Below are positions 37,693 through 49,332 of a stretch of 64,000 nt of DNA, in pieces. Source of the stretch: Megalopta genalis (taxonomy: Eukaryota; Arthropoda; Insecta; Hymenoptera; Halictidae); assembly GCF_051020955.1 (NCBI RefSeq), contig NC_135019.1, positions 23,131,375 through 23,195,374 on the forward strand. Reading direction: 5' to 3'. How positions within the stretch are numbered: the first letter of the stretch is position 1; every line of letters begins with the position of its first letter. Below the pieces are notes generated by a model that was given only the letters and a program-made list of their open reading frames with translations, ran no database searches and was not told the DNA's origin. A program made the position numbers and the translations under genes.

Positions 37693-37911
37693 TATAGTAA
37701 ATCCTGCCCAATTGTTCTTCAACTTTTACACAAAGGTGGACAATTTGAGAAGAAATGATACGATTATTCGAGCCCCGCGGTTCATTTTTTAGTTACCGAA
37801 TATCTACAGCTATAAAAAGGAGCCTCGAGATTCGAATAATCATATCTCCTTTTCCCAAATTGTCCAGTCTTTGTTTACAAGCTGAGGAACAATTGGAGAG
37901 AATTTACTGTA
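37693..37911. mobile_element. MITE family A, copy 5
   Basis: Termini are tatagtaaatcctgcccaat and gagagaatttactgta, with the shared inner palindrome around 'gatacgattattcgagcccc'. More diverged than copies 1-4. Confidence 0.75.
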
Positions 37912-38673
37912 TTTGTTAGATGACAGTATATAAGTCCCTAATGATATATGTAAAATATTAGGATTAGATATTCGGTAATTTATATAAGCAATTAAAGTTA
38001 CAAATCTACAGAATGTATCATGAATATAGATGAACAGTATCGAAGTTACGTTGACGAAATGAGTAAAGTATTTAGATGGTAAATACAAAGTCCTGGGATT
38101 GATTCCCGTTCGATGATATATATTTTATTTTTTGTAAAAGTTTATTGTTGTCGCGACGTACATATTGCTAAATGATAGTTGCCATATATGTAATAAAAAT
38201 GCAAATAATGAGAAACATAAACGGTATTAATAAACGTATGTATCTTATTTAATATTTGAAGTAATGGTTTACAAAAAATACAATTAATATAGTGCTGAAA
38301 CTTCCTTATAATATGGAAAATTTTGATACGCTTTTCTTACATTGCACGATTTCAAAACCACCATGAACTGTTCACAACCGGTCGCGATCTTTCCAAAAGA
38401 TCTGATTGCATTAGATTGTACACACTTATTCAGCACCAATTGCGAGCACCAATTTATTCGAAAATGGTATAATATGCGTGGTACGCCCCCAAATTAGCTT
38501 CCTTATGATAGATATTTTTTAATGTGAATCAAGTGACTTTTCCAGGTGAAATGAAAAAGAAAAGATGTCAGTGCAACAAACAGACATTTATTATATCCTC
38601 GTGGTGTCAGACTCTTCTGTGTTTTAACTGTACGTACGACATGCGAGATATAATAACTGTATTTCTCGGTGCA

Positions 38674-38926
38674 AGATCATCCGAAGGTTATGCTATAGCA
38701 CGTCGTTGAATTCGTCTTGACACGAGCTATATTAATGTGAAGAAAAAAATATGCAATGCTGTTTAAAAAAGTTAAGGTAACTGTGATTTTTCATTGAAAA
38801 AATAATAATTTTTTAAAATTAAATATTTTTTCGTATAGTAAATAGGGAACCGATAAACATTTGTTCGAAACATATCCTTGTCAGTTTAACAGAAGTACAC
38901 GAAAAAATGTAGGCAAAAGTTAAGGT
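38674..38926 (+). repeat. Dispersed repeat family C, copy
   Basis: 'agatcatccgaaggttatgc', 'cgtcgttgaattcgtcttga' and 'cacgagctatattaatgtga' match 52981 closely and 19527 in reverse. Confidence 0.7.
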
Positions 38927-39615
38927 TCGTAACTTCAATTCCGAAACTTCGTTTCGGTTCGTAACTTTAATTGTTTATATCTTGAAAATTACTGGGTATC
39001 TGCACCTAATATTTTACACATATTGTTAGGGACTTATATGCTATCACCTTGCAAAGACCCGTTAAAATCGAAGTTGGACAATTGGGATCCTTCCCTTGTT
39101 AATTTGCAATTAAGGGAATAAGCGGGTTTCAGTCGCAAAGCGTTAGAATTCGTTAGCAGCCTGAAGCGTTCCCGAAGACAGAAGCCGATGCAATTAAAGA
39201 GCAGCGGTCGTAATTGTTATCTTCGCGGGCAGAAAAATTACACGAGCAGTCGTTGCGTTCGCTGTTATCGCTGCGCCGTCGCGAAAGTTAACTGCGACTG
39301 CAAGGTAACAAGCGTCGCAAACACCGCATCGGCGGTCATTATCGCCGTCGGACGAAGCGGCGCGCGTTACGTTTCATTCACAACTTAAAGCTGATGCCGG
39401 GCAGGACGGCAAAAAAAGTTATTCTTTCAAATCGGCTTTGTAGCGAGGGAACGACGTGCTCCATATCTCGTTAACGAACACCGGGCAACTTTCCATTAAT
39501 CCGATCGGGTTAGTCGCACGGCCGCTCACGAAACAAATAATTAGTGGGCCGCCACAGCATTGTCGGTAAGTTCTTCCACCGAGGTTTCGGTTTCGGTTTC
39601 GTCTATGCAACTCAC

Positions 39616-39705
39616 GTCGATATCATTAACGTCAATTTCCCCTGAACCGTCCGTCAACTCTGGAAAGCCATCGTCGCCGGAGCCGCTTCCATCCTCTGGA
39701 TTGAA
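39616..39705 (-). CDS. Collagen gene, exon a: acidic Ser-Gly region
   Basis: This 30-codon exon starts in phase 0 after a pyrimidine-rich acceptor (ttcttttatag) and ends in phase 0 at a gtgagt donor. It encodes a strongly acidic, glycine- and serine-rich segment containing EDGSGSGDDG and TDGSGEIDVND. Ser-Gly dipeptides with nearby Asp and Glu are the usual context for glycosaminoglycan attachment, so a proteoglycan role is possible; that is inference. It is not collagenous itself and would lie N-terminal to the first triple helix, on the extracellular side if the protein is secreted or type II. If the donor is skipped, the frame stays open for 24 more codons to a TAA at 39541. The sequence around the exon is richer in CpG than most of the intron. 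The exon was chosen because its ending phase matches the next exon exactly. Confidence 0.72.
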
Positions 39706-40230
39706 CTATAAAAGAAATTTTCGTTAGCGAGCGTCGTCGGTCAATTTTCCGCGCCGTTTTAGTCACCGTCGCGACATATTTGCTCCCATCGACAGGGAAA
39801 GTTTGTTAGACAATCGGACTGCCTTGTCACGAGTTCAAGTTTTCTCTATAATCCTCGTGGCCGTCTGTTTCGTGCAGAAACTTTCGCACATTGTATATTT
39901 GGTCTCCTTCATTTAGTTATCTATTGTCGCATCTGCTTAATAGCAATAAGCGACAGCTTTTGAGATTACAATCTGTAGGATTACATGTGGATGTAATGTA
40001 CGGCAATGTTCGCTTGGATTTGTTTCGATTCTTGCGAATATTTTTGAGAATTTTAATAATCTCGTCGCTAAAGAAATAACTGACGTGTTCGCGTGCGCAG
40101 CATCACTTCTGTGTTCTCGTTTATTAAACAATCATTTGTTTTTTAAACAATCGTTTAGGTGCAGTTCTGAAGTTTCGTTAGCAGTTCTCTGTCTAATGCA
40201 TTTCTTGGCGTTATTACCATTTTGCTATTG

Positions 40231-41190
40231 TAGGTCGCGGAACAGCACCGAGTATTGAAGAGGATAGTAAAGTCAAAGCTTTAAGAAAAGAAGGATATTC
40301 AAATCGCGAAATTGTAAAGAAAATTAATGGAAGTGCTAAAGTAATTGATAATATTATGACAGACTCTGAAAATTATGGAAAGCAACACAAAGGTAGAATA
40401 AAAATGGCTACAGCAGAAAAGGAGAGAAGATCATTTTTGCGTAATATTTCAAATAAGGTGATATTTGTAAAAGAAATTAAAGGATAAATTCAATTGACAG
40501 CATCCGTTTCGACGATTAGACGTGCGATAAGAACTGTACCATACGTAGTAACATTGCCGGTATTAAAAAAGGGTCATTTTAAAGCTCGACTCGTATTCAG
40601 TTTAGCATGTATGAATTGGACTTATGAATGGCATAGTGTAATTTGTTTGGACAAGAAAAAGTTCCATTAGGATGGACCAGACGGTTACGCAAATTATTGT
40701 CGCGATCTACGAAAAGAAAAAACAATTCTTTCTGGTTGTCACGCATGTGCTGGTTCTGTTATAACAGAACCCTATATCATAATATGATCTAATTATAATA
40801 TAAAAATCTAATTATTTATATTTATATTATCTATATTAATCTATTTTTATATTTCTATTATAATCTAAATTATAATATATCTAATTCGGAATCGTTGATT
40901 TAGTAAGAATGGAAGGGAAACAAGATGCGAGAAAATACTTAAATATTTTATAGAACGTTGTAGATGAAATTGAAAGTGTTATGGAACAAAGAAGTTGGAT
41001 TTTCCAACATGACAGTGTCGTATCCTCCCGTGAACAGCGATGTTCCCTGACTTCAACATCATAGAAAATGTTTGGGGATGACTTTCAAGACAAAATAATG
41101 GTTGAAAATGATATAAAAATCGTTCCGACCTTATCAGCGCAATCGAGATAGTCTGGACTAAAGTCGAGAATTCCTATCTTTAGTCCTTAA
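40231..41190 (+). pseudogene. Decayed Tc1/Tc3-like transposase
   Basis: The N-terminal part reads EEDSKVKALRKEGYSNREI, a Tc3-type helix-turn-helix, followed by SVSTIRRAIR. Further on, LDKKKFH, then a stop, then DGPDGYANYCRDLRKEK matches the first catalytic Asp block of Tc3-type transposases. QHDS carries the second Asp, and FNIIENVWG carries the catalytic Glu. The Asp at 41011 and the Glu at 41064 are only about 17 codons apart, half the usual 34, so part of the core is deleted. Several stops (for example at the end of KEIKG, and TGA after VWG) and an AT-rich insertion at about 40770-40890 also break it. It is inactive. A separate inverted-repeat MITE begins directly after it at 41191. Confidence 0.85.
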
Positions 41191-41522
41191 TACATGGTGT
41201 CCCAAAATTATGTTACTTCTGGAAAATTCCTGAGGTCATTTGAAGTAACTTTCTCCTTGGCGTAAATGCAATCCGTAGCTTTGTTTACGAATTATTAACG
41301 AAAAACACTGACCAATGAGAGGCGAGTTCTGCTGGCGAAGTCCAGTTCCGCTCATTGGCTCGGCCGTCTCGCGCCAGCTGATCACGTCTCTCATTGGTCA
41401 CTGTTTCTCGTTAATAACTTGTAAACAAAGCCGCGGATTGCGTTTGCGCTAAGGAAAAAGTTACTTCAAATGACCTCAGGAACTCATTTTTCAATTACGA
41501 GTGACTTTTGATACACCCTGTA
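41191..41522. mobile_element. Inverted-repeat MITE, about 330 bp
   Basis: It starts tacatggtgtcccaaaatta and ends gtgacttttgatacaccctgta. Inner arms pair over 'ctgaggtcatttgaagtaac' and 'gttacttcaaatgacctcag', and again over 'aatgagaggcg' and 'cgtctctcatt'. It abuts the Tc1/Tc3-like remnant. Confidence 0.82.
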
Positions 41523-42565
41523 TAATTGGCTTCCTCGTCGAATTTTCGAAGTTATAAGAAGCAATAATAATCATACGGAATATTAAAGAATTGAAATTTC
41601 AGTTTGAAAATATATTTTGTTTATACTTTTAAGTAATATAAATATTTCTCAATTTTCAGAAACAAAAGCGATATAAATAAAAAATATAACGTCAAGAAAA
41701 AATGTTTCCCTTTCACATTATCAATAATAAATTTAAAAGATACGCGAGGCAATTCAAGTGAACAGCACTGTTACCATGGTTTCTCTACTTTAGATTATTC
41801 AACATTGTTTTATTAATCTAGGTTCTTCAAATTACTGTGTAGTTTTTTTTTGCATATTGTGAACACATTTCCTTTTCGACGACGGAGGTTCAATTTTTGA
41901 TTGCATTATTTGTTGATTCTGGGAAATTAGTGCAACCTGCCATGTCTTTATACTTACCTTTTTAATAAGAGTTACTCGATTCTTGACAGAATTATTTTCT
42001 GATTCTAGAAAATTATGATTGATTTGTTACAAGTCTTTTCTACACTGCAAAATGAAAGATGTCTTCGTTCCATATTATTAAAATGGCGTTTTCTCATAAC
42101 GATTTTAAAGTTCGCTCTTTCCATTCATATACTAAAACATTGATTTTCTATAAACAAACGTGTTGGTATTTTCAATACATTCCTCTGATAAAAATGCCAA
42201 TTTTCAGTCTCTTCGTATTACCATTTATTTGAAATAATAATTGTGTTCATCGCGACAAAGGGGAGCACAACAATTGCGAAGACATTGATCAAACATGTTT
42301 ATAACGTTTCAGCTTACACTTTCGCAGTCGAGCTAAAAGCCTGAATAAGCAACTCGAAACTAAATATAGCATTAATGGCATCCTAATGAATATGTATACG
42401 CATCACGGACACAATATGTTTCATCAACGATATTAAAAGGCGTACTTAATTATTCCTGATATCCTGGTATACGGAAACCATTATGTCCGCTGTACATGAA
42501 ACATAATACAACAAATTTACATAACGCAAAACACAGGAGTCAAGAGGGGCACACATAACGGTGAA

Positions 42566-42793
42566 TTAAACGGGTGTAAACGTTGCCGTGATACATAGTG
42601 AAATAATCTGATCAACCCCTACGAGGGTGAAAATCAGCGTGCACACCGTTATTGCCGTTCGGAATTTGCCCGGCGGATGCCTACGGCACGATAGCGACAT
42701 GTTTGTCGAAAATTCGTTTCTTCCAAATTTTTCATTTATTCGAATTTCTGCGAGTATTATCTGCCCAGGTGTACGCACGATAAACTGCTGCAT
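42566..42793 (-). other. Possible exon coding for a signal-anchor segment (weak)
   Basis: A minus-strand open frame in a less AT-rich patch encodes a basic stretch (MSLSCRRHPPGKFRT) followed by a hydrophobic run (AITVCTLIFTLVG) and ends at a stop after TFTPV. Basic residues followed by one hydrophobic segment are what a type II transmembrane collagen would need upstream of the acidic linker, and it lies about 2.9 kb upstream of the first recognised exon on the same strand. However, no strong donor is seen: acg|gtgtgc, ctc|gtaggg and ggg|gttgat are all poor, though all are phase 0 as required. Chance is a serious alternative. Confidence 0.2.
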
Positions 42794-44682
42794 TGCTGGA
42801 TATTATTAAATCTGCAAAATTCGCGGGTCAATTTAACGTCATTTGTAAATTTCGTAATTTACAATAAATGCATGAAATTGCAATAACCGTGTAATATTTG
42901 CATTGATTCATATCTAATTAAAGCAATCGTTTTATTTAACGAGAAATTCGTGCGAACTTTTGCTTGATCGTCGCTGAGACGACTGAACAATTATGCAGCT
43001 CTTTAAAATAGACACGATGAAAAATATACGACACGCAGTTGCCATGTGACTGAATATTCTGTGCATGAAAATTATTTATTATTCAAACTGAATGTAGCAT
43101 TCTAATGTTTATGTAATGGGCAATTACATTTATGTTACATAATGATTTTAATGGAGCTAATCAGTTTATTATAAATGTCGATTAAAACTATATGCATTAA
43201 AACCCCTAAAACGATGAGTGGATTTTCAGGGATTCAACGCCATCAAGCTATGTAAATAAAATCTTTAATTATTCCACATATAAAGCCGAAAGCGATCGCC
43301 AATAATTAACAGACCGATGCGAAATCAACCAAATAATTACCACAAATATTAAACTTACTATTCTACCGAATATCCAATCGGTTGCAGAAAAAAAAGAGAA
43401 TGATCCGTTCAAGTAAATTTAATTACTGTCTTCACAGGAGTGATCTGACGCGACGAGTGTATAAAAAATTCGTGGGAAAGTCAAACGACCGATTGAAATT
43501 AGAAAACAATTCAATTAAGCGTGCCGTGTGTGCTTGTGTTTGTGCTTGTGCCTGTACCTGCGTATAATGCACTTTACATAGCATTAACGTGCTTGCTGTC
43601 ACCACACGCGCACTTCTACAGAGGCGCGCCTGCACGCACACAGAGAGCCTGGGCGAGCTTAATTAATCTCATTTCAGCGATTTCAGATCTGGCGTGAGCC
43701 CTTTTCAATTATTCAAATACCCAAGATCCAGCATCAATTCCGCGTGCGCCTCGCACAGACGGCTTTAAGCGGTAGTTTGTTCAATCTCGTGGACGAAAAT
43801 TCATTAATACCTTACGAAACCCGCTGCTTGAATTTCGATTATTCAATGCACCGTACCATGCATATTTATCGAGTAGATTGTTTAAGGGGTCGACTCGCCT
43901 AGCGTGCGAACAATAAGACGGTGTTTAGGATTTGTATTTTGAGAAAACGTATCTCTTTTAATTTTTAAGGTGTGTCCCACACATTTTTAAAATTGAAATT
44001 AAAAATTTTTAATTTATAATTAAATTTTTGTTAGGAAATGTCGTCATCATTGAAATAAGCAAAAATATTTCAGTGTCGATGTTCGTCGTTCTTTAAACTA
44101 TGTTACACGTGCAAATGAAAAATTGACTTTTTCAATAGTTTCAATGTTTTGCATTCGCGAAACTATTTTAATTCTAGATCTGAAACAGTTCTTCTGACCT
44201 TTTATTCCATAAAATATGACCCAGTGCGCTTTATGCATCTGAAATCGAGTCTCGTGACCTACACAGTTAAATTTTAACAGTTCTCAATATACGTATAAAC
44301 ACGTTTGATAATGTCAACATTATTTTGTGACATGGTATAAAACAAGTTTTAGTAAATTCACTAATTAATAATGTTAAAAATTGGACAATTTAAATGGACA
44401 AGTATGGATTTTTCTTTACTTAACATTTCAGGCACAATTAATTTCTCATCGTGATCAATGGTTGCATACAAAATTATCATCGTAGGGATTCTAATTAAAA
44501 ATTACGGAATTATGTTTTACAGAAAGATGAGACACAACTACACACTCATGGTTTTATAGACTCGTGTAACGCACAGCTTTAAAATCCACGGTAACCCTTT
44601 CAATACACTCGAATTGCCCGTTGAAACATGGGGAACATATTTCTCAGACAGAATTATTGATTTATGTAAACATATTCGATTT

Positions 44683-44816
44683 TTACAACCGGTTACGTAA
44701 GTTCTCGGCAAGATTGGTCGAGATCTTCCCGATTTCTGTAGTTTCCGTCGTTCGCGTCTTTTGATTTCCAAAAATGACCGTCTGGAACTGTTTTTCCATT
44801 TCCGAGTAAGCCGACG
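44683..44816 (-). other. Possible small exon or chance open frame
   Basis: After an acceptor-like acattgcag the minus strand is open for 43 residues to a TAA, reading SAYSEMEKQFQTVIFGNQKT and then a Thr/Glu-rich stretch ending STNLAENLRNRL. A donor-like c|gtaacc at 44696 would end it in phase 1, which does not fit the phase-0 start of the exon at 39705, so another exon would be needed between them. No family recognised. Confidence 0.15.
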
Positions 44817-45254
44817 CTGCAATGTTCTCTTTCGTTTACCTTAGCTTCGCCCTCGTATGAATTTCAAATACAGTTTTAACTTTAATGCCTCAAAAATCCG
44901 GGTTTCTCGTTCCGATCGATTTCTGCTGGAACAATTCCGTACTGTGAAAACGCCATGAAGTAATTTCTGTGCATAATATGTTCCGTATCTATATATTAAT
45001 AACCGTCGAATTTAGTTGAAATATTTTCATTTCATCGTAATTGCATTAATTGATTTGACAATAAAGTTATAAATAGATCGGGCATTATATGCCTTTATTT
45101 AAAAAATGATCAAGTGCAAAGTAAGATAAAGACTTAAACAATCTGAAAATGTTATTCTATCACGGTCAATTCATTAAAATTATTCAGTAAATAAACAAAT
45201 ATAACTTCTGCATTTTTCAATTAACGAATATAATTCTTATTTTGCATAAAGATC

Positions 45255-45257
<3 letters not shown>

Positions 45258-45305
<48 letters not shown>
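45258..45305. repeat. (AG)n microsatellite
   Basis: About 24 uninterrupted AG units. Confidence 0.98.
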
Positions 45306-45311
<6 letters not shown>

Positions 45312-47312
45312 TATTAATTATTTAATAATCTATTTAAGCTATTTAATAATCGTAAGATTACAATATCTATAAATTATCTATTAATCCATCAATATTAATC
45401 TTAGTATATTTATTAAGTCTTAAAATATCTCTATTTTAAATAGACAAAGAGGCTGGTTAGCGCAGCGTATTTTTAAACGGCGCGACGTTCTTTTTATAGC
45501 TCGAATCGAGGCACTGCAGTATTTATGGACTACTTATACAAAGTTTGCATATAAATTGCCCTCGAATTTGCTTACTCCGGTTAATGAAAATCGATTAATT
45601 TTTATGCGCAGATAATACCGGGAGCAATTATTTAGCGGCATGATCGGTCGTATTACTGACCTCCGCTGCTTTATTTATGCGTGTTGGTATGTACCCGTGC
45701 AGCTTGTTAAAATGGCGTATCCTAATGGAAACTTGTTTCGGAGTTCGTTGTAATTAAACGTGTGCAGCGGTAAAGGAAATATCATTTAATTGTGAAAATT
45801 GCCTCCTAAGATCATTACATCGGGAACAGTAAAATACGTTCGGTAACTTCCAGCATTATTATTCTCGTCTCTGTGCTAATTGGGTACATATATGTGTCAC
45901 GATGAGCATAACATTAATATATCATAGTTTATAGCTTTCCTAAAAGGGGCATCCTGAATTCGTGTAGTGCGGTTTCAGAACATACGACATAATTAAATTC
46001 ACATAATGTCGCAGCTGGAACAACATCCGACATACATAGCTGCAATACAATGCGCCCTTTAAAATATTAATATTGAAAACGAATGTATAGAATGTAATGT
46101 ACCAATTTTTGTGCAAAACAGTTATTACAAATATCACTGCCACGATTCGGAAAGTCCGTAATAAAATTTCGTGGCAGGGAGTTACATGCACTGCGAACGC
46201 GTTTCACCGCGTTGTAAGACACAGTTCGACTGCGGTTAGTTTCAAAAATGTTGGAAACATTTCGTTTCCGAAAGTTTCAGATTCGTTCGCGCAAGTTCGT
46301 GTCGCTCGGGAAAGCTGTTCAGCAAAACTATCCCTAACTACCGCTGGTACTTGAAACAAAAAGGGCAAAAATATTTTTGGAAAATATAATTATCGGCAGA
46401 CTGCATTCGAACTTTCTTCAAACGACGGTGTCGATCTACCAGAAAACTGTGAATTTGTCACAGATTCGTTTCATGCAGTTTTCATCGTCGACATTCGAAA
46501 TGTGTATTTCGAATTGCATCCGCATTTACATTTTATATCATTATGTAATTCGAAATTGCGCAGCGAATAATTTCAACATGTTTAAACAACCATAAACGTT
46601 CCATAGGATTTCGAAACGGAAACCGCATACAGAGATCGTCGTACGAATGTTATACAGCTCGAGAATGTTACAAAAATTAATGAGATGTTGCCGCGAACAA
46701 ACCGCAAAACACGCGAGTACGTTATTAAAACGATTTATACCTTTTCCTAGAAATAGCATTTCATTTACGAAGCCACTTACGTACACGATTATACATATAT
46801 GAAACGCGCATATGTATTTCCTGCGTACTACCTTAATTTTGTTAACGGCGAGAATTTTATTATTCGATTTGGTTCCAGCGAAACGGAATAAAAATATTAT
46901 GTTTTCGCGAAAAGTTTGTTTCGTTTAATAAAAATCGTGTTTATGCATTTCGTTATTGAGTTTCTGCGCCGTGTCGAAAATAATTAATGCCACGCTCTCG
47001 CCGTGATGCGAAACATTTCAATTCTGATTCGATTAAATTTATCTAGCTTCGCATTCGCTAGATCGAGATTTCACGTCTTGTATCAATTTGTGTTCCAATA
47101 TCCCGGCTAATCCTAAAATTTGATCCGCGCTAGAATCAGTGTACGCGAATCAATCGATACGGTTGAATGGAATTTTCACGCTTTAATTGCTCGATTCTTT
47201 TCAAGTTTGTCATGTTCATTCATGACTCTGTAATATTAATACAGTAATCTGCATTTGACTGTGCCAACAACAATTGTAATGCTCAAATAACTGCAAATGT
47301 AATAGATTTTAT

Positions 47313-47502
47313 CAAAAAAATTGGTGAAGGTGCACAATGCTTGTAAGAATACGCTGTTATATTATATTATATATATTATATATATATATATATGTATATA
47401 ATATAATATAATTATATATATTTATATTTATTATATTATGTAATATAATATAATATAACAGCGTATTCTCACAAGCATTGTGCACTTTCAGCAATTCTTT
47501 TT
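47313..47502. mobile_element. Long palindrome with AT-repeat centre
   Basis: 'ggtgcacaatgcttgtaaga' and 'atacgctgttatattatatt' on the left are mirrored by 'aatataatataacagcgtat' and 'tctcacaagcattgtgcact' on the right, about 60 bp per arm, around a (TA)n core. It looks like a young MITE or a foldback element. Confidence 0.75.
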
Positions 47503-47894
47503 AACATTTTTGTTTCGTTTTTCTGTAAATACTGTATCACAGTGATCACTGTAGAAGAATAAACATTATAATGACGAAATAGTGTATAACTTGTAACATT
47601 TTTAGAATATGTAAAGTATATTTGGTACGAACGGAAAAGGATAAACGAAAATGTATAAATCGATTTTTCATTCCATTCTAAGTATATCCTGCGAGTTTTA
47701 TTGTGATATCTCTAAAGTTGGCGAAACTATGACAAATTTTGTATCGACGCGCGACGTTCACGAATAGGGTCGATTGTCATGTTTCGTTCCGTTGCGTCCG
47801 ACGAACACGAATTTTTGGCAACGTACGATCTGTTTGGTCAAGTGAGCATCTTCTGATATCTTTTTGTGATATCATTGTGAAGGAAAATTTCTGA

Positions 47895-48593
47895 TAAAAA
47901 TCGGAGAAATGGAGTCTTATAATTCAGACTACGACAGTGAATCAACTCTTTGTCACACGTAATGGGTCTAGATTCATTGTTTGACGAAAATTTCTGCTTC
48001 AACTTCTTCAAATATCTATAGAAAGACCTCTCATTATTGAAGTAAATGTGAAAACTAAAATTCCAGTGTGATCGCAGCTATGGATTATATTCAAAGAAAC
48101 TGAAAAATTTGTACAGAGTTGCCACTGGACCAGACTGATAAAATAATAACGAAGAATGCAGAAATTAGACACAGAAAGAGCATTAGAAAACACGGGGCAG
48201 ATCTTTAACTCCTTTTTATCAGAAGAAGCATACAAGCAGAGAGCTCATCCGTCGCTTTACGATCCAGAAGAACTGCCGTATTAAATACTCAACTTATGGC
48301 AATATTCTTTCTAGCTCATCCTATAGTGCAAGCTATGAACAATTTTCATTTTTTCACGGTGCGACGCATTTCCAATTAATTTCGCAATGCGGAATTCAAT
48401 CGCATCAAAGCAAATCATAAACTCAGGAAAGCTACAAGATATTAAAAGTTTGTATGATTTTTTGAATGAGGAAGAAGTAAATTGGTTTGAAGAGCAATTT
48501 AAGAACAATTTAGCAGAAGATACACAGTCTATGGACTTTGATTCTGTTTTCGATGAACCAAGTGATGACAATATTATGGATGAAGCCGAATAA
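47895..48593 (+). pseudogene. Unidentified coding-like remnant
   Basis: An open frame at 48387-48593 encodes 68 residues that look translated: KLQDIKSLYDFLNEEEVNWF, then an acidic tail ending SDDNIMDEAE. About 480 bp upstream, an ATG at 47909 opens MESYNSDYDSESTLCHT before a stop. The two could be the N- and C-terminal ends of one decayed mobile-element protein, since an acidic Ser/Asp N-terminus occurs in several transposase families. No catalytic motif is visible and I do not recognise the family. Confidence 0.3.
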
Positions 48594-48650
48594 ATTGAAG
48601 CGAATAACTAGCACTGTTATATTTTTATGTTACAAAATTATAACTTTCCT

Positions 48651-48657
48651 AATATTA

Positions 48658-48698
<41 letters not shown>

Positions 48699-48713
48699 AC
48701 ATGTTTAATATTA
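48651..48713. repeat. (TA)n microsatellite in a short palindrome
   Basis: About 17 AT units with 'aatattaaacat' on the left and its mirror 'atgtttaatatt' on the right. Confidence 0.9.
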
Positions 48714-49332
48714 AAAAAATATAAAATGTGTTCTGAAATATTATATAAAAATCATAAACAATAAAAAATAATGTTAATAAATATCATTTTTTACCACATT
48801 TTTTTTATTTTTTTCAAGAAGGGCCCGTGGTTACTATAATTAATAATTGTCGTATAAAATTCATTTATGATACAATTAAGGAAATGAAAAGGACAAAAAT
48901 TGAAGTTATAAATATCCTAAAGAGTTTCAAAACAACTTTACTACGTTTTAGAAATGTTTGTTTTCATAATGTTTAGAGACTCTTTTCTCGATAGTTACTT
49001 TTATCACTCAGACTCTTCTTGAGGCCGCTCCAAGAGTTCAATTTATAAGAAGATTGCGTGTCCTTATGCAATTTCTACTATTTGAAACCTTCCGACGATC
49101 CTCATCAAGTATAGAATGAAAATTTAGCCCACAAAGATTGAAAGTATTCGTTTTTAAACGAAATACAACTTTTACTAACTGTTTGAATTTCGTGTTTGAA
49201 TTATAAGTGAAATTTGTGACAAACGATATTTTTTAGAAGAATACTTGGTAAACTAACGCCAAAATAAGAAATGGTAAGGCATTTTACGATATAAGAAGTT
49301 GTGTACATGTTAAGAAATGATTACGACCGAGA

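Larger units (their letters stand above)
28592..39615. other. 11-kb intron of the collagen gene
   Basis: It includes a CpG-rich stretch with a short cgccgcgccg tandem at 28731-28762, a family E element at 29118, a nested hAT-like block at 29652, a 13-bp minisatellite at 30896, diverged dispersed repeats near 33895-34410, a short MITE at 35384, family A at 37693 and a family C copy at 38674. CpG-rich segments at 32500-32950 and 39130-39600 have no recognised content. No further exon is needed by the phases. Confidence 0.6.
481..39705 (-). other. Collagen-like gene, six recognised exons (partial, 5' end not found)
   Basis: The minus strand carries six exons with Gly-X-Y or acidic linker coding sequence. 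Each has an AG acceptor and a GT donor (donors gtgagt, gtgagt, gtaagt, gtattg, gtaagt, gtaaag, in transcript order), and the codon phases join without a frameshift. Introns are about 11.0, 1.1, 4.1, 0.39 and 21.6 kb. The product should be a secreted or membrane-anchored triple-helical protein: an acidic non-collagenous region, then three collagen tracts separated by two interruptions. No fibrillar C-propeptide, collagen IV NC1 or endostatin-type domain is visible. Known family context: MACIT collagens (XIII, XXIII, XXV, nematode COL-99, fly CG42342) have several COL domains behind a membrane anchor, while multiplexins carry glycosaminoglycan and a C-terminal endostatin. I favour the former but cannot prove it. 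The 5' exons and perhaps the last exon lie outside the recognised part. Confidence 0.88.
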
